Shown here piece after piece: positions 24,988-32,862 of a stretch of DNA of 36,426 bases. The notes beneath the pieces are model-generated. The model did no database searches, was not told the DNA's origin, and saw only the letters and a list, made by a program, of their open reading frames with translations. The DNA comes from B75-G9 sp964564905 (GTDB lineage: Archaea > Hadarchaeota > Hadarchaeia > Hadarchaeales > Hadarchaeaceae): NCBI GenBank assembly GCA_964564905.1, contig CAZMCI010000006.1, positions 1 to 36,426 on the forward strand. Direction: 5' to 3'. The first letter of the stretch is position 1, and each line of letters starts with the position of its first letter. Position numbers and translations under genes: made by a program.

Positions 24988-26514
24988 TCAGTGCTTAAAG
25001 TGCCGTATGCCCGTGAACACCATAGCCAAACTGTGCTTGTCCGCTGATTCGATCACTTCCGCGTCGTGGATCGAGCCCCCTGGTTGGATTATCGCAGTGA
25101 TTCCAGCTTCTGCCGCCTTTTCGATGGTGTCCGAAAACGGGATGAATCCGTCGGAGGCGAGCACGGCCCCTCTGGATTCCTCCCCGGCTTTCCTGATCGC
25201 TATCTCCGCGGAGTCGACGCGGCTTGTCTGTCCTGCCCCCACGCCAATGGCCTGTTTTTCCTTTGCGACCACGATGGCGTTCGACTTTACGTGTTTCACC
25301 ACCTTCCAGGCGAAGAACAGGTCTTCCATCTCTTTTTCTGAAGGTTTCTTCCGGGTGACGGTTTTTATCTCCTCGGGCTTCAGGCTCAGGACATCCCTCT
25401 CCTGAACCAGCACCCCTCCGGAGACCGGACGGACCTCCAGCCCGTTTTCCCCTCCGTTCGAGACCTTTATCACGCGCAGGTTCTTTTTCCTTCCAAGCAC
25501 GTTCAGGGCCCCAGCATCGTACTCGGGGGCAACTAGGGCTTCGATGAAGGTGGATGTTAGCTCCTTGGCCGTAGCTTCGTCCAGCCGGCGGTTCACGGCC
25601 ACTATGCCGCCGTATGCGGAGACGGGGTCGCAGGCGTGAGCCCTTTTGTATGCTTCGAGCAAATCGGAGCCGGTAGCCACGCCACACGGGTTTCCGTGCT
25701 TGATCACCACGGCTGTGGGTTCCTCGAACTCGTCGGCAATGCTCAGGGCCGCGTTCAGGTCGAGTATGTTGTTGAATGAGAGCTGCTTTCCCTGGAGCTG
25801 TTCTCCTCCGACGATGCCCTTGCCACTGCCCGCGTACAGGGCGGCTTTTTGATGCGGGTTTTCTCCGTACCTCAGTTCTTGGACTTTCCTGTACGTCAGG
25901 GTCAGCGTCTCGGGAAATTTGCCAGCGCCGAACTTTTCTCCCAAATATTTTGAGATCACCGCATCGTACCTCGCGGTGTGGGCAAACGCCTTCGCCGCGA
26001 GCTTTTCCCTGGTTCTGTCTGAGAGCGTCCGATCGTTTTTCCTCAGTTCCTCCATGACCCAGGAGTAGTCCGATGGGTCGACGATAACCGCCACATCCCT
26101 GTAATTTTTAGCGGCCGAACGGAGCATTGCGGGACCGCCTATGTCTATGTTCTCGATGATCTCCTCCATCTCGTCGGTTCTCTTTATCGTCTCCTCGAAT
26201 GGATAGAGGTTCACCACGACCAAATCTATAGGCTGCACGCCCTGCTCCTTCAGTTCCTGCACGTGTTTTTTGTTCCCTCTGATGGCGAGGATCCCTCCAT
26301 GGATCTTCGGATGGAGGGTCTTGACCCGACCGTCCAGCATCTCCGGAAACCCCGTAATTTCGGAGGCATCCTTCACCTCAACCCCGTTCTTCCTCAGGAC
26401 TTTTGCGGTGCCACCCGTGGATATGATTTCGATGCCGAGTTGCTGGAGTCCCCTCGCCAGCTCCACGACCCCCGACTTGTCTGAAACGCTTATCAGCGCA
26501 CGATTCACCGACAT
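24988..26514 (-). CDS. purH: Bifunctional AICAR formyltransferase / IMP cyclohydrolase
   Basis: Last two steps of IMP synthesis with 10-formyl-tetrahydrofolate. The N-terminal MGS-like cyclohydrolase domain (ALISVSDKSGVVELARGL, STGGTAKVL, TLHPKIHGGIL) spans about 1-190. The formyltransferase part has ELRYGENPHQKAALY near 215-229, the catalytic KHGNPCG near 270-276, SAYGGIVAVNR and IPFSDTIEKAAEAGI near the end. Length is 508 residues, normal for bacterial PurH. Most archaea use PurP and PurO instead, so this is a bacterial-type enzyme here. ATG 26514 follows GGGATGAG; a TATA-like run lies about 30-39 bases upstream. It follows pyrG by 51 bases on the same strand. Confidence 0.95.
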   Translation of the reverse strand: MSVNRALISVSDKSGVVELARGLQQLGIEIISTGGTAKVLRKNGVEVKDASEITGFPEMLDGRVKTLHPKIHGGILAIRGNKKHVQELKEQGVQPIDLVVVNLYPFEETIKRTDEMEEIIENIDIGGPAMLRSAAKNYRDVAVIVDPSDYSWVMEELRKNDRTLSDRTREKLAAKAFAHTARYDAVISKYLGEKFGAGKFPETLTLTYRKVQELRYGENPHQKAALYAGSGKGIVGGEQLQGKQLSFNNILDLNAALSIADEFEEPTAVVIKHGNPCGVATGSDLLEAYKRAHACDPVSAYGGIVAVNRRLDEATAKELTSTFIEALVAPEYDAGALNVLGRKKNLRVIKVSNGGENGLEVRPVSGGVLVQERDVLSLKPEEIKTVTRKKPSEKEMEDLFFAWKVVKHVKSNAIVVAKEKQAIGVGAGQTSRVDSAEIAIRKAGEESRGAVLASDGFIPFSDTIEKAAEAGITAIIQPGGSIHDAEVIESADKHSLAMVFTGIRHFKH

Positions 26515-26543
26515 CTCATCCCAGAAATTCAGGGTTGGGTGAT

Positions 26544-26553
26544 GGAATAAATG
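26544..26553 (-). promoter_or_regulatory. TATA-like promoter of purH
   Basis: CATTTATTCC on the minus strand, 30-39 bases before ATG 26514, inside the 51-base gap after pyrG. It fits a very short leader, so purH may be transcribed on its own as well as by read-through from pyrG. Confidence 0.45.
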
Positions 26554-26565
26554 TTTTTGCCGTGT

Positions 26566-28164
26566 TCAGACCCTCAGTCCCATCGCGGCCTTTATGAAGG
26601 AGTCGAACACGGGCGATGGTTTTGTAGGTCTCGATTTGAACTCGGGATGGAACTGGGTTGCCAGGAAAAACGGATGTTTTGGCAGTTCTAGGATTTCCAT
26701 ACGCCTTCTGTCCGGAGACTTTCCGGAGAACCTCAATCCGCCTCTGACAAGCTTTTGGATGTACTTCGGGTTTACCTCGAACCTGTGGCGATGCCGCTCG
26801 CTGATCCGCTTTCTCCGGTATATCCTGAACGCCATGGAACCGTCGGATATCCGGATCTCGTGCGCCCCGAGCCTCATGGTACCCCCGAGCTCCTTCACCT
26901 TTTTTTGTTCGGGCAGAAGGTCGATGACCGGGTGAGGGGTCTTTGGGTCCACCTCAACGCTGTTCGCCCCTTTGAGTCCGATGCTCCTGGCGAACTCCAC
27001 GACCGCAAGCTGGAATCCGAAGCACAGCCCGAGAAACGGGATCGAGTGCTTTCTGGCGTACGATATGGCCGCTATCTTTCCCTCGGTCCCCCGCTGTCCG
27101 AAACCCCCCGGCACGAGCACCCCATCGTAGACGGATAGTCTTTCCAGCTCCTCCTTTGATTCCTCAAATCTTTCCGCCTCCAGCCAGTCTATCTCGACCC
27201 GGCATCCGTGGACGCTCGCGGCGTGTTTGAGCGCTTCGTTTATGCTCAGGTACGTGTCGGAGATCCGGACGTACTTTCCGACCATCGCGATCTTCAACAC
27301 GCGTCTCGCACGCTCCATTCGTTCCACGACTTCCCTCCATCCCGAGAGGTCCTTTTTCTGGGGCGTGAGCTTCAGCCGTCTCGTGAGAAGACCCCCCAGC
27401 CCCTCGTCCTCCAGCAGGAGCGGAACGGTGTATATATTTTTCACGTCCTGAGCGCTGATCACGGCGTTTTCCGGAACGTTGCAGAAGAGCGATATCTTGC
27501 GTTTTGCGTTTTCCGTGAGTGGAGATCCACTCCGGCATACCACGGCGTCCGGCATTATACCGAGTTCCCGAAGCTCCTTGACGCTGTGCTGGGTGGGTTT
27601 TGTCTTCTGTTCCCCAACCACCTCTAGGACCGGGACCAGGGTGACGTGGACGAAGGCCACGTTGTCCCGCCCCTCCTCGAGCCGCAGCTGTCTCACGGCT
27701 TCCAGAAATGGCATGCTCTCTATGTCCCCCACCGTTCCGCCTATCTCCACCAGACACACATCCGCCCCGCTCTCCCGTGCGACCTGACGGATGCGACTCT
27801 TTATCAGCTCCGTGACGTGGGGGATGATCTGGACGGTCTTTCCGAGATAGTCCCCCTTTCTCTCCTTTCTTATCACCTCCCCATAGATCTGCCCGGTTGT
27901 GATGTTGTGATTTTTCGTCAGATTTATGTCGAGAAACCGTTCGTAGTGTCCCATGTCCAGATCTATCTCGCCTCCGTCATCCGTGACGAAGATCTCTCCG
28001 TGTTCGAATGGATTCATCGTGCCCGCGTCGACATTTAAATACGGGTCGATCTTGATCGCGGTGACTTTGAACCCGCGCGACTGGAAGAGTTTCCCGATGG
28101 AGGCGGTGGTTATCCCCTTCCCCAGACCGCTCATCACCCCGCCGGTCACAATCAGATATTTCAT
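26566..28164 (-). CDS. pyrG: CTP synthase
   Basis: Glutamine-dependent amination of UTP to CTP. The N-terminal synthetase domain opens MKYLIVTGGVMSGLGKGITT (P-loop-like) and has KIDPYLNVDAGTMNPFEHGE and GGTVGDIESMPFLEAVRQ. The C-terminal class-I glutaminase domain has GLCFGFQLAVVEFAR (nucleophile Cys near residue 380) and the His-Glu pair in QFHPEFKSRP near 506-515. Length is 532 residues, full size. ATG 28164 follows GAGGTGA. The TnpB element lies between this gene and pyrD; before insertion pyrG may have been part of the pyr operon. Confidence 0.96.
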   Translation of the reverse strand: MKYLIVTGGVMSGLGKGITTASIGKLFQSRGFKVTAIKIDPYLNVDAGTMNPFEHGEIFVTDDGGEIDLDMGHYERFLDINLTKNHNITTGQIYGEVIRKERKGDYLGKTVQIIPHVTELIKSRIRQVARESGADVCLVEIGGTVGDIESMPFLEAVRQLRLEEGRDNVAFVHVTLVPVLEVVGEQKTKPTQHSVKELRELGIMPDAVVCRSGSPLTENAKRKISLFCNVPENAVISAQDVKNIYTVPLLLEDEGLGGLLTRRLKLTPQKKDLSGWREVVERMERARRVLKIAMVGKYVRISDTYLSINEALKHAASVHGCRVEIDWLEAERFEESKEELERLSVYDGVLVPGGFGQRGTEGKIAAISYARKHSIPFLGLCFGFQLAVVEFARSIGLKGANSVEVDPKTPHPVIDLLPEQKKVKELGGTMRLGAHEIRISDGSMAFRIYRRKRISERHRHRFEVNPKYIQKLVRGGLRFSGKSPDRRRMEILELPKHPFFLATQFHPEFKSRPTKPSPVFDSFIKAAMGLRV

Positions 28165-28307
28165 ATTTTCACCTCAACTCACCCTGGGGATCACATCTCT
28201 CGAGGTAGGGAGGAACTATGTAGTTTTCGGTTTTGGGCGGGCTGAGGGCAAAAAAGTGCAGAATAACTGATTCGGCCGGGCGATTTGCCGCGATTGACGT
28301 GCCCTTA

Positions 28308-28321
28308 AATAGTTTATATAC
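28308..28321 (+). promoter_or_regulatory. TATA-box promoter of tnpB
   Basis: AATAGTTTATATAC lies 67-80 bases ahead of ATG 28388 and predicts a leader of about 45 bases. The region 28165-28307 holds no gene; it must contain the pyrG leader and the left end of the TnpB element, whose exact edge I cannot place. Confidence 0.55.
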
Positions 28322-28387
28322 TTGTTTCGGCGACCCCCCTCCCCGGAAATCGCTTGAACGCATCGGAATAAATCGGGCCTGATAGCC

Positions 28388-29617
28388 ATGCGAAAATGTC
28401 TCGTCCTGAACGTGCTCCCGCTGACCGGGGTCAAGCGAGGGAAGCTGCTCGAGACCTACGGGTCCTTCCTCCGGATGGTCCGGGAGTGCTTCGCGCTGGT
28501 CAAGTCCGGCAGGGCCAAAAGCGGCGCCGAACTCCACCGTCTGACTTATTACGGCCATCGACAGCGGTTCGGAGTCGCAGCTCAGCTCGTCTGTGAAGCC
28601 TGCCAGTGTGCATGGAGCGCCCGCAAAACCGCCGACCGTATTAACCGCGTCTCCGTTCGTTTCGACCGGCGTCTCTTCGGCCTCAAGACCACGCGGAGGG
28701 GCAACCCGACCCTGAGCGTTCGCGTCAACTCTGAACGAATAGGTCTGCCAGTCGCTCAGGATGGAGCATGGCAGAGGCTCCAAGCCCACCTCGAAGCAGG
28801 CTGGGAGATCAGCTCCGTGATCATGCGTCACGACCTCAAGTTCCTCGCCGTCCTGCGAAAGGACGACCCACCGAAACGAGAAACTCCCAACGTGCTGGGG
28901 GTGGACATCAACGCTGGCAGCGTCGCGGTGACCATCCTCAGCACTAGGGGCAAAGTGTTGAGACAGCTCTACCTCGGACAGGACTTGGTGAGGATACAGA
29001 CGAAGTTTGAGAAGCGAAGGGCGAAGCTCCAAGCCCATCGAGACACTCGAAACCGAAGCAAGGCTGGCAAGAAACTCAAGCGATTCAGCCGACAACAGCG
29101 AAACTACACGCGGACCCGGTGCTGGCAGCTCGCGGCGGAAATTGTCAAGCTTGCTGGACAGTTCGAGGCCCGGATAGCCCTCGAGCGGCTCAAGCACCTG
29201 CGGAAGCGAAGGGGAGAGTGGGGAAAGCGATCGCGGAAGAAGGTGAACCGAATTCCCTACGGTCTCCTGCGGTTCGCCATCGAGCACAAGGCGGCTCAGG
29301 AAGGCATCGACGTGCAGGTGGTCAATGCACGATACACCTCGCAGACATGTCCCCGATGCGGGCTCGTGGACAAAGCCAACCGCCGAAATTTCCACTACTT
29401 CATGTGCGTCCGGTGCAATTTCGAGGCCAACGCGGATCGGGTGGCTTCGCTCAACCTTTGCCGCAGGGCGGAACCGAAGGGGTGGCGCCCCAGACAGCCA
29501 GAGTCCCAGATTCCTGCGGCCGGCGGCCCGGTCAACGGCCGCGTCTTGTCCGGTGAGGGTGTGAGTTGGCAACTTCGATCACCTGAGGGACAAGCTCCGT
29601 CCTTTAGGGTGGAGTAG
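28388..29617 (+). CDS. tnpB: TnpB, RNA-guided nuclease of an IS605/IS1341-type element
   Basis: A 409-residue protein with an intact RuvC site: Asp173 in GVDINAG, Glu266 in IALERLKHL and Asp350 in ANADRVASLNL. The zinc ribbon Cys321-x2-Cys324 ... Cys340-x2-Cys343 is complete (TCPRCG, MCVRCNF). TnpB proteins are RNA-guided DNA nucleases that help keep the element. No TnpA transposase is adjacent, so it is a solo element that would need TnpA from elsewhere. It runs opposite to the pyr genes. The C-terminal tail is encoded by the right end of the element, including the guide-RNA hairpin, and the stop overlaps pyrD by 14 bases. It looks intact and probably active as a nuclease (inference). Confidence 0.94.
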   Translation: MRKCLVLNVLPLTGVKRGKLLETYGSFLRMVRECFALVKSGRAKSGAELHRLTYYGHRQRFGVAAQLVCEACQCAWSARKTADRINRVSVRFDRRLFGLKTTRRGNPTLSVRVNSERIGLPVAQDGAWQRLQAHLEAGWEISSVIMRHDLKFLAVLRKDDPPKRETPNVLGVDINAGSVAVTILSTRGKVLRQLYLGQDLVRIQTKFEKRRAKLQAHRDTRNRSKAGKKLKRFSRQQRNYTRTRCWQLAAEIVKLAGQFEARIALERLKHLRKRRGEWGKRSRKKVNRIPYGLLRFAIEHKAAQEGIDVQVVNARYTSQTCPRCGLVDKANRRNFHYFMCVRCNFEANADRVASLNLCRRAEPKGWRPRQPESQIPAAGGPVNGRVLSGEGVSWQLRSPEGQAPSFRVE

Positions 29618-29622
29618 TTGAC
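29595..29622 (+). ncRNA. Right-end hairpin of the TnpB element (3' part of the likely omega/reRNA)
   Basis: An 8-pair stem CTCCGTCC-TTTA-GGGTGGAG at 29595-29614, with two G-U pairs, followed by TAGTTGAC, the usual look of the right end of archaeal IS1341 elements. In known systems the guide RNA covers the 3' end of tnpB and this hairpin, and the guide continues into the flanking DNA, here from about 29623 into the end of pyrD. The scaffold length upstream cannot be set by eye. Confidence 0.6.
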
Positions 29623-30527
29623 CGGTGTACACTTCCAATCATCTCTTCTACATTCTTAAACCCCTGGGTCTGGAGATATCTCTCGATCCCGCCGGAGACC
29701 TTTTTGAATATTTCCACCCCTTCCGTGGCCACCGCGGAGCCTATCTGCACAGCTCTGGCCCCGGCTAGCAAAAACCCAACCGCTGTCCGCCAGTCCCCGA
29801 CCCCTCCGCATCCGATGAGAGGTATCGATACAAGCGGATAGAGCTCGTGTACGCACCTCAGTGCTATCGGATAAATCGCGGGGCCCGAAAGTCCCCCGTA
29901 AACGTTCGACAGCACCGGCCTGCGGACCTCCACGTCTATCAGCATTGCCCTCACGGTGTTGATGAGGACCACGGCGTCGGCGCCGGAATTCTGGGCGGCG
30001 ATGGCGGAATCGATCAGGCTGTCGCTGAGTCCGAGCTTTACGTGGACCGGTATCCTCAGCGTTCCGGTCACCTCCTTCACTACCTCCCGGACGGATGATG
30101 GGTCGGCACCTATCTCGATCCCGTGCTTTTTGACGTGTGGACAGGAGAGGTTGAGTTCGACCGCGTCTGCGCCGGCCTCTTCAGCTCTCGCGCATATCTC
30201 CGCGAATTCCTCACCACGGGCTCCAGCGACGCTCACGATCACGGGTACCCTTCCTCTTTTCGCCTCCGGGAGTTCTCTGGAGAGAAATTCCTCGTATCCC
30301 TGATTTGCGAGTCCAACCGCGTTCACCAGCCCCATGTTTGTCCCGGCGATGACGGGTGTCGGATAACCCTCCCGTTTCTCCCTTGTCAGACTTTTCGTCA
30401 CGACCGCTCCGGCTCCTCCATCTACTGCCGCCCGTCTCAGCAGAGATCCATTGCAGAGCACCCCGGAGGCGAGGATCGTCGGATTTTTGAGCCTCAACCT
30501 GCCTAGCTTAATACCAAGTTTTGACAT
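29604..30527 (-). CDS. pyrD: Dihydroorotate dehydrogenase, class 1B catalytic subunit
   Basis: Oxidises dihydroorotate to orotate using FMN and passes electrons to PyrK. Motifs are NPTILASGVLCNG at the start, NLSCPHVKKHG near 128-138 (class 1B catalytic Cys), HVKLGLSDS near 163-171, YGGLSGPAIYPIALR near 211-225 and IGCGGVGDWRTAVGFLLAGA near 238-257. Length is 307 residues. The natural C-terminus (YLQTQGFKNVEEMIGSVH) runs into the TnpB right end, which supplies the last codons (RSTTPP) and the TAA; only a few native residues can be missing, so activity is probably kept. ATG 30527 overlaps the end of pyrC by 20 bases. Confidence 0.94.
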   Translation of the reverse strand: MSKLGIKLGRLRLKNPTILASGVLCNGSLLRRAAVDGGAGAVVTKSLTREKREGYPTPVIAGTNMGLVNAVGLANQGYEEFLSRELPEAKRGRVPVIVSVAGARGEEFAEICARAEEAGADAVELNLSCPHVKKHGIEIGADPSSVREVVKEVTGTLRIPVHVKLGLSDSLIDSAIAAQNSGADAVVLINTVRAMLIDVEVRRPVLSNVYGGLSGPAIYPIALRCVHELYPLVSIPLIGCGGVGDWRTAVGFLLAGARAVQIGSAVATEGVEIFKKVSGGIERYLQTQGFKNVEEMIGSVHRSTTPP

Positions 30528-31528
30528 TTTTTCCCCACCCCTTGGTACCGACTATCTCCCCGTTCAGCATGACCGGCTCTCCCCTGACTACTGTGGCCAG
30601 CGCGGCGCCTTCTACCTCCATTCCCTCGAACGGACTGTACTTGCCCTTGCTCGCGAAGGTCTGTGGGTCTATCCTTCCCTTTCGATGGAGGTCCACCACG
30701 GTGAGGTTCCCGAGTTTTCCCTCCTCGATCGATCCGACTCCAGCCAGCCCCAATATCCTGGACGGACTGACAGCGCATGCTCTCACTACATCTTCCACCT
30801 CAAGCACCTTTCTGTTCACGAGGGTAAGGAGGAGTGGAAGCGTCGTCTCCAGACCGGGAAAGCCAGGAGAGGCGGTTATGGGATCTCTTTTTTCCTCGAG
30901 CGGATGGGGTGCATGGTCCGAGCCGATCGCGTCGNNNNNNNNNNTCAGGTGTGCCCACTGAGCCCATTTCCGTTTCCACGAAGAATTTTGGATTTTCGGC
31001 ATGCACGACCACAGGCATGTTTTTTCTCGATGCGAACTCCAGTACCCTTTCCGAGAGCGGACGTCTGCCGGTGTAAAACTCGTGCTGCATGAATATCTTG
31101 AATCCTATTGCCAGCTCTTGGATCTCGTCCCTGAGGTCTTCCTCACGCTCCGGCACGCCGTAGTAGAGAGCGTAGTCCACCAGGGACTTGTTGCTCGCCA
31201 CTTTTTCCCGTCTCGCCAGCACGTCGGGCCGGTTCACGCGGGGTCGGGTGTTTGGCATATCTGCTACCACTGTGAATCCCCCCATCGCAGCAGCGCTCGT
31301 CCCCGTGAAAAAATCCTCCTTGTGACTGTACTCGAAATCCCGCATGTGAACGTGCATGTCGATCAGGCCGGGAAGCACGATACGCCCTTTTCCGTGATAG
31401 TCGAGGACTTGGTCGGCGGGTTCTTGGATCACCTTTGCTATTTTTGTGATGCGCCCGTTTTCCACCATCACCGAGGCGTCAACTAGCCCACCTCGCGTGA
31501 ATATCTTTCCAGTTACGAGAAGTCTCAT
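30508..31528 (-). CDS. pyrC: Dihydroorotase, interrupted by an assembly gap
   Basis: Cyclises carbamoyl aspartate to dihydroorotate. The N-terminal part (about 194 residues from ATG 31528) has GLIDMHVHMRDF (metal His pair), GGFTVVADMPNT, GFKIFMQ (the carboxylated Lys) and VVHAENP. After ten N bases the C-terminal part has DAIGSDHAPHPLEEK (the catalytic Asp), GLETTLPLLLTLV and a KGxYSPFEGxE-type end (KGKYSPFEGME). The two parts are in different frames and together about 95 residues short of normal, so the gap hides sequence including two metal His residues. ATG overlaps the pyrK stop (ATGA). The gene itself is probably intact in the organism. Confidence 0.9.
30935..30944. other. Assembly gap (10 N) inside pyrC
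   Basis: Ten undetermined bases. The frame change across them and the missing family segment between VHAENP and SDHAPH show that the true gap is larger, roughly 280-300 bases if pyrC has the usual length. Ten N is therefore a placeholder. Confidence 0.9.
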
Positions 31529-32382
31529 ATCTCCACCACCGATCCAGATGCATCCCGTTTTTTTCTGCCGAAGTCCGTGCTGAGCAGGACCTCCCCGTCG
31601 AAGACCGGTCCGTCTGTGCACACGCGCAGTCCCGTTGGATCCAGCACGCACGAGCCACATATGCCGAACCCGCACTTCATATACCGCTCCAGCGAGGCCT
31701 GCACGCGGATTCCCTTTCCGAGTGCTTTCCGGACCACCTCGTACATCATCCGCTCCGGACCGCAGGTGAGCACGAGCTCGAAGCGTTTTTCCTCCAGCAC
31801 TTCGTCCAGCACGTCCGTTACCATTCCCTTGCGCCCAGCCGATCCGTCCTCCGTGATGATGCGCACATCCATCCCGAGCCTTCTGGCTTCCTCGAGAAAC
31901 AGGAGTTCGGAGGCGGTCTTCGCACCGGCGAGGTATGTGCATTCTGCTCCGGATTTCGATATGAAACTGGCCGCGTATATCAGAGGGGCAACCCCGTATC
32001 CACCCCCCACCAGAAGATACGAGCTCCCGCTGAGGTGAAAGTGCGTTCCAAATGGCCCCCTGATCATCACGATCTCGCCCTTTTCGAGTGCGTGAAGTCT
32101 GGCCGTGGTCTCCCCCCTGTTCGCCACGGATATCCTGAGCGCGCCGTCCTCAACCCCGGAGATGCTCATGGGGATCTCCTCCCCCCCGGGCACCCACACC
32201 ATCACGAACTGTCCGGGGAGGGGATCCTTCCGAAGCGGGTTTTCCAGGTAAAACGATTTCACGGTGGGGCTCTCGTTCACAGATTTTTTGATTTTGGTCC
32301 CCACGAATTCAAAGTCACCGTAGGAAAAAGCTACTCTCGCCTTTCCGGGACCGGGGTCATGTTTTTCCGGCAAGCCCATCAC
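31525..32382 (-). CDS. pyrK: Dihydroorotate dehydrogenase electron transfer subunit
   Basis: FAD and 2Fe-2S protein that moves electrons from PyrD to NAD. The FAD site reads IPMSISG near residues 70-76 (RPxS-like, here with Met), followed by GPFGTHFHL and the NAD-type LVGGGYGVAPLIYAA near 122-136. The cluster Cys residues lie in KCGFGICGSCVLDPTG and RVCTDGPVF (C-x4-C-x2-C-x9-C). Length is 285 residues from GTG 32382, which directly abuts the pyrI stop; ATG 32379 is equally possible. An N-terminal stretch of about 25 residues is longer than in most relatives, so a later start cannot be excluded. Confidence 0.93.
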   Translation of the reverse strand: MMGLPEKHDPGPGKARVAFSYGDFEFVGTKIKKSVNESPTVKSFYLENPLRKDPLPGQFVMVWVPGGEEIPMSISGVEDGALRISVANRGETTARLHALEKGEIVMIRGPFGTHFHLSGSSYLLVGGGYGVAPLIYAASFISKSGAECTYLAGAKTASELLFLEEARRLGMDVRIITEDGSAGRKGMVTDVLDEVLEEKRFELVLTCGPERMMYEVVRKALGKGIRVQASLERYMKCGFGICGSCVLDPTGLRVCTDGPVFDGEVLLSTDFGRKKRDASGSVVEI

Positions 32383-32862
32383 TCAGCCCGGGAGGGTGTA
32401 CTGAGCCGCGACCTCGTCGTGGGTGATGTACGTGCCGCAGTACTCGCATACGAGGAGGGTAGGTGTCCGGGAAACGACCCTGAAGGAGGGAGTGACGGGT
32501 TCCCGTGGCTTGTTCGAGATGCAGTTCGGGTTCGTGCACTTGAGAAGTCCCTTTATCTCGTCCGGCAGTTTCACCTTGGTCTTCCTCGCCACCCTGTAGT
32601 TTTTGACGAGGTTGATGGTGGCCTCGGGGGCGATCAGGGCTATCCTGTCGACCTCGCGGGGGACGAGCTCTCGCCCCTCGATTTTCACGATGTCCTTCTT
32701 TCCGAGTTTTTTGCTCTGGGCATTTATCATGATCGCGACCGTGTGCCCTTCCTCTCCGGTGATTCCCAGGATCCTCAGCACGTTTAGCGCCTGTCCCCCC
32801 GGGATGTGGTCTATCACGGTTCCGTCCCTTATCTTCTTGACGGTGAGTTCCTCCGAGTTCGT
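32383..32862 (-). CDS. pyrI: Aspartate carbamoyltransferase regulatory chain, start uncertain
   Basis: Regulatory subunit that binds CTP/ATP and pairs with PyrB. Family blocks are GTVIDHIPGGQALNVLRIL, GRELVPREVDRIALIAP and the zinc site Cys-x4-Cys ... Cys-x2-Cys (CTNPNC, CEYC). The expected N-terminus (NSEELTVKKIRDGTVIDHI) is present in frame right after the pyrB stop, but it has no ATG, GTG or TTG: the first codon after TGA is ACG. GTG 32866 overlaps the pyrB stop but is in another frame, and removing one G near 32850 would join it. GTG 32817 is in frame but would cut off conserved residues. So the start is a near-cognate ACG, a real frameshift, or a sequence error. Confidence 0.88.
   Translation of the reverse strand, partial: TNSEELTVKKIRDGTVIDHIPGGQALNVLRILGITGEEGHTVAIMINAQSKKLGKKDIVKIEGRELVPREVDRIALIAPEATINLVKNYRVARKTKVKLPDEIKGLLKCTNPNCISNKPREPVTPSFRVVSRTPTLLVCEYCGTYITHDEVAAQYTLPG

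Noticed and set aside
28169..29572. 467-residue open frame on the minus strand
   Set aside because: Antisense to tnpB, whose catalytic triad and zinc ribbon are intact; no motifs in the shadow frame.
30800..31942. 380-residue version of the dihydroorotase N-terminal part starting at 31942
   Set aside because: The extension is the wrong frame of pyrK; the conserved start is ATG 31528, overlapping the pyrK stop.
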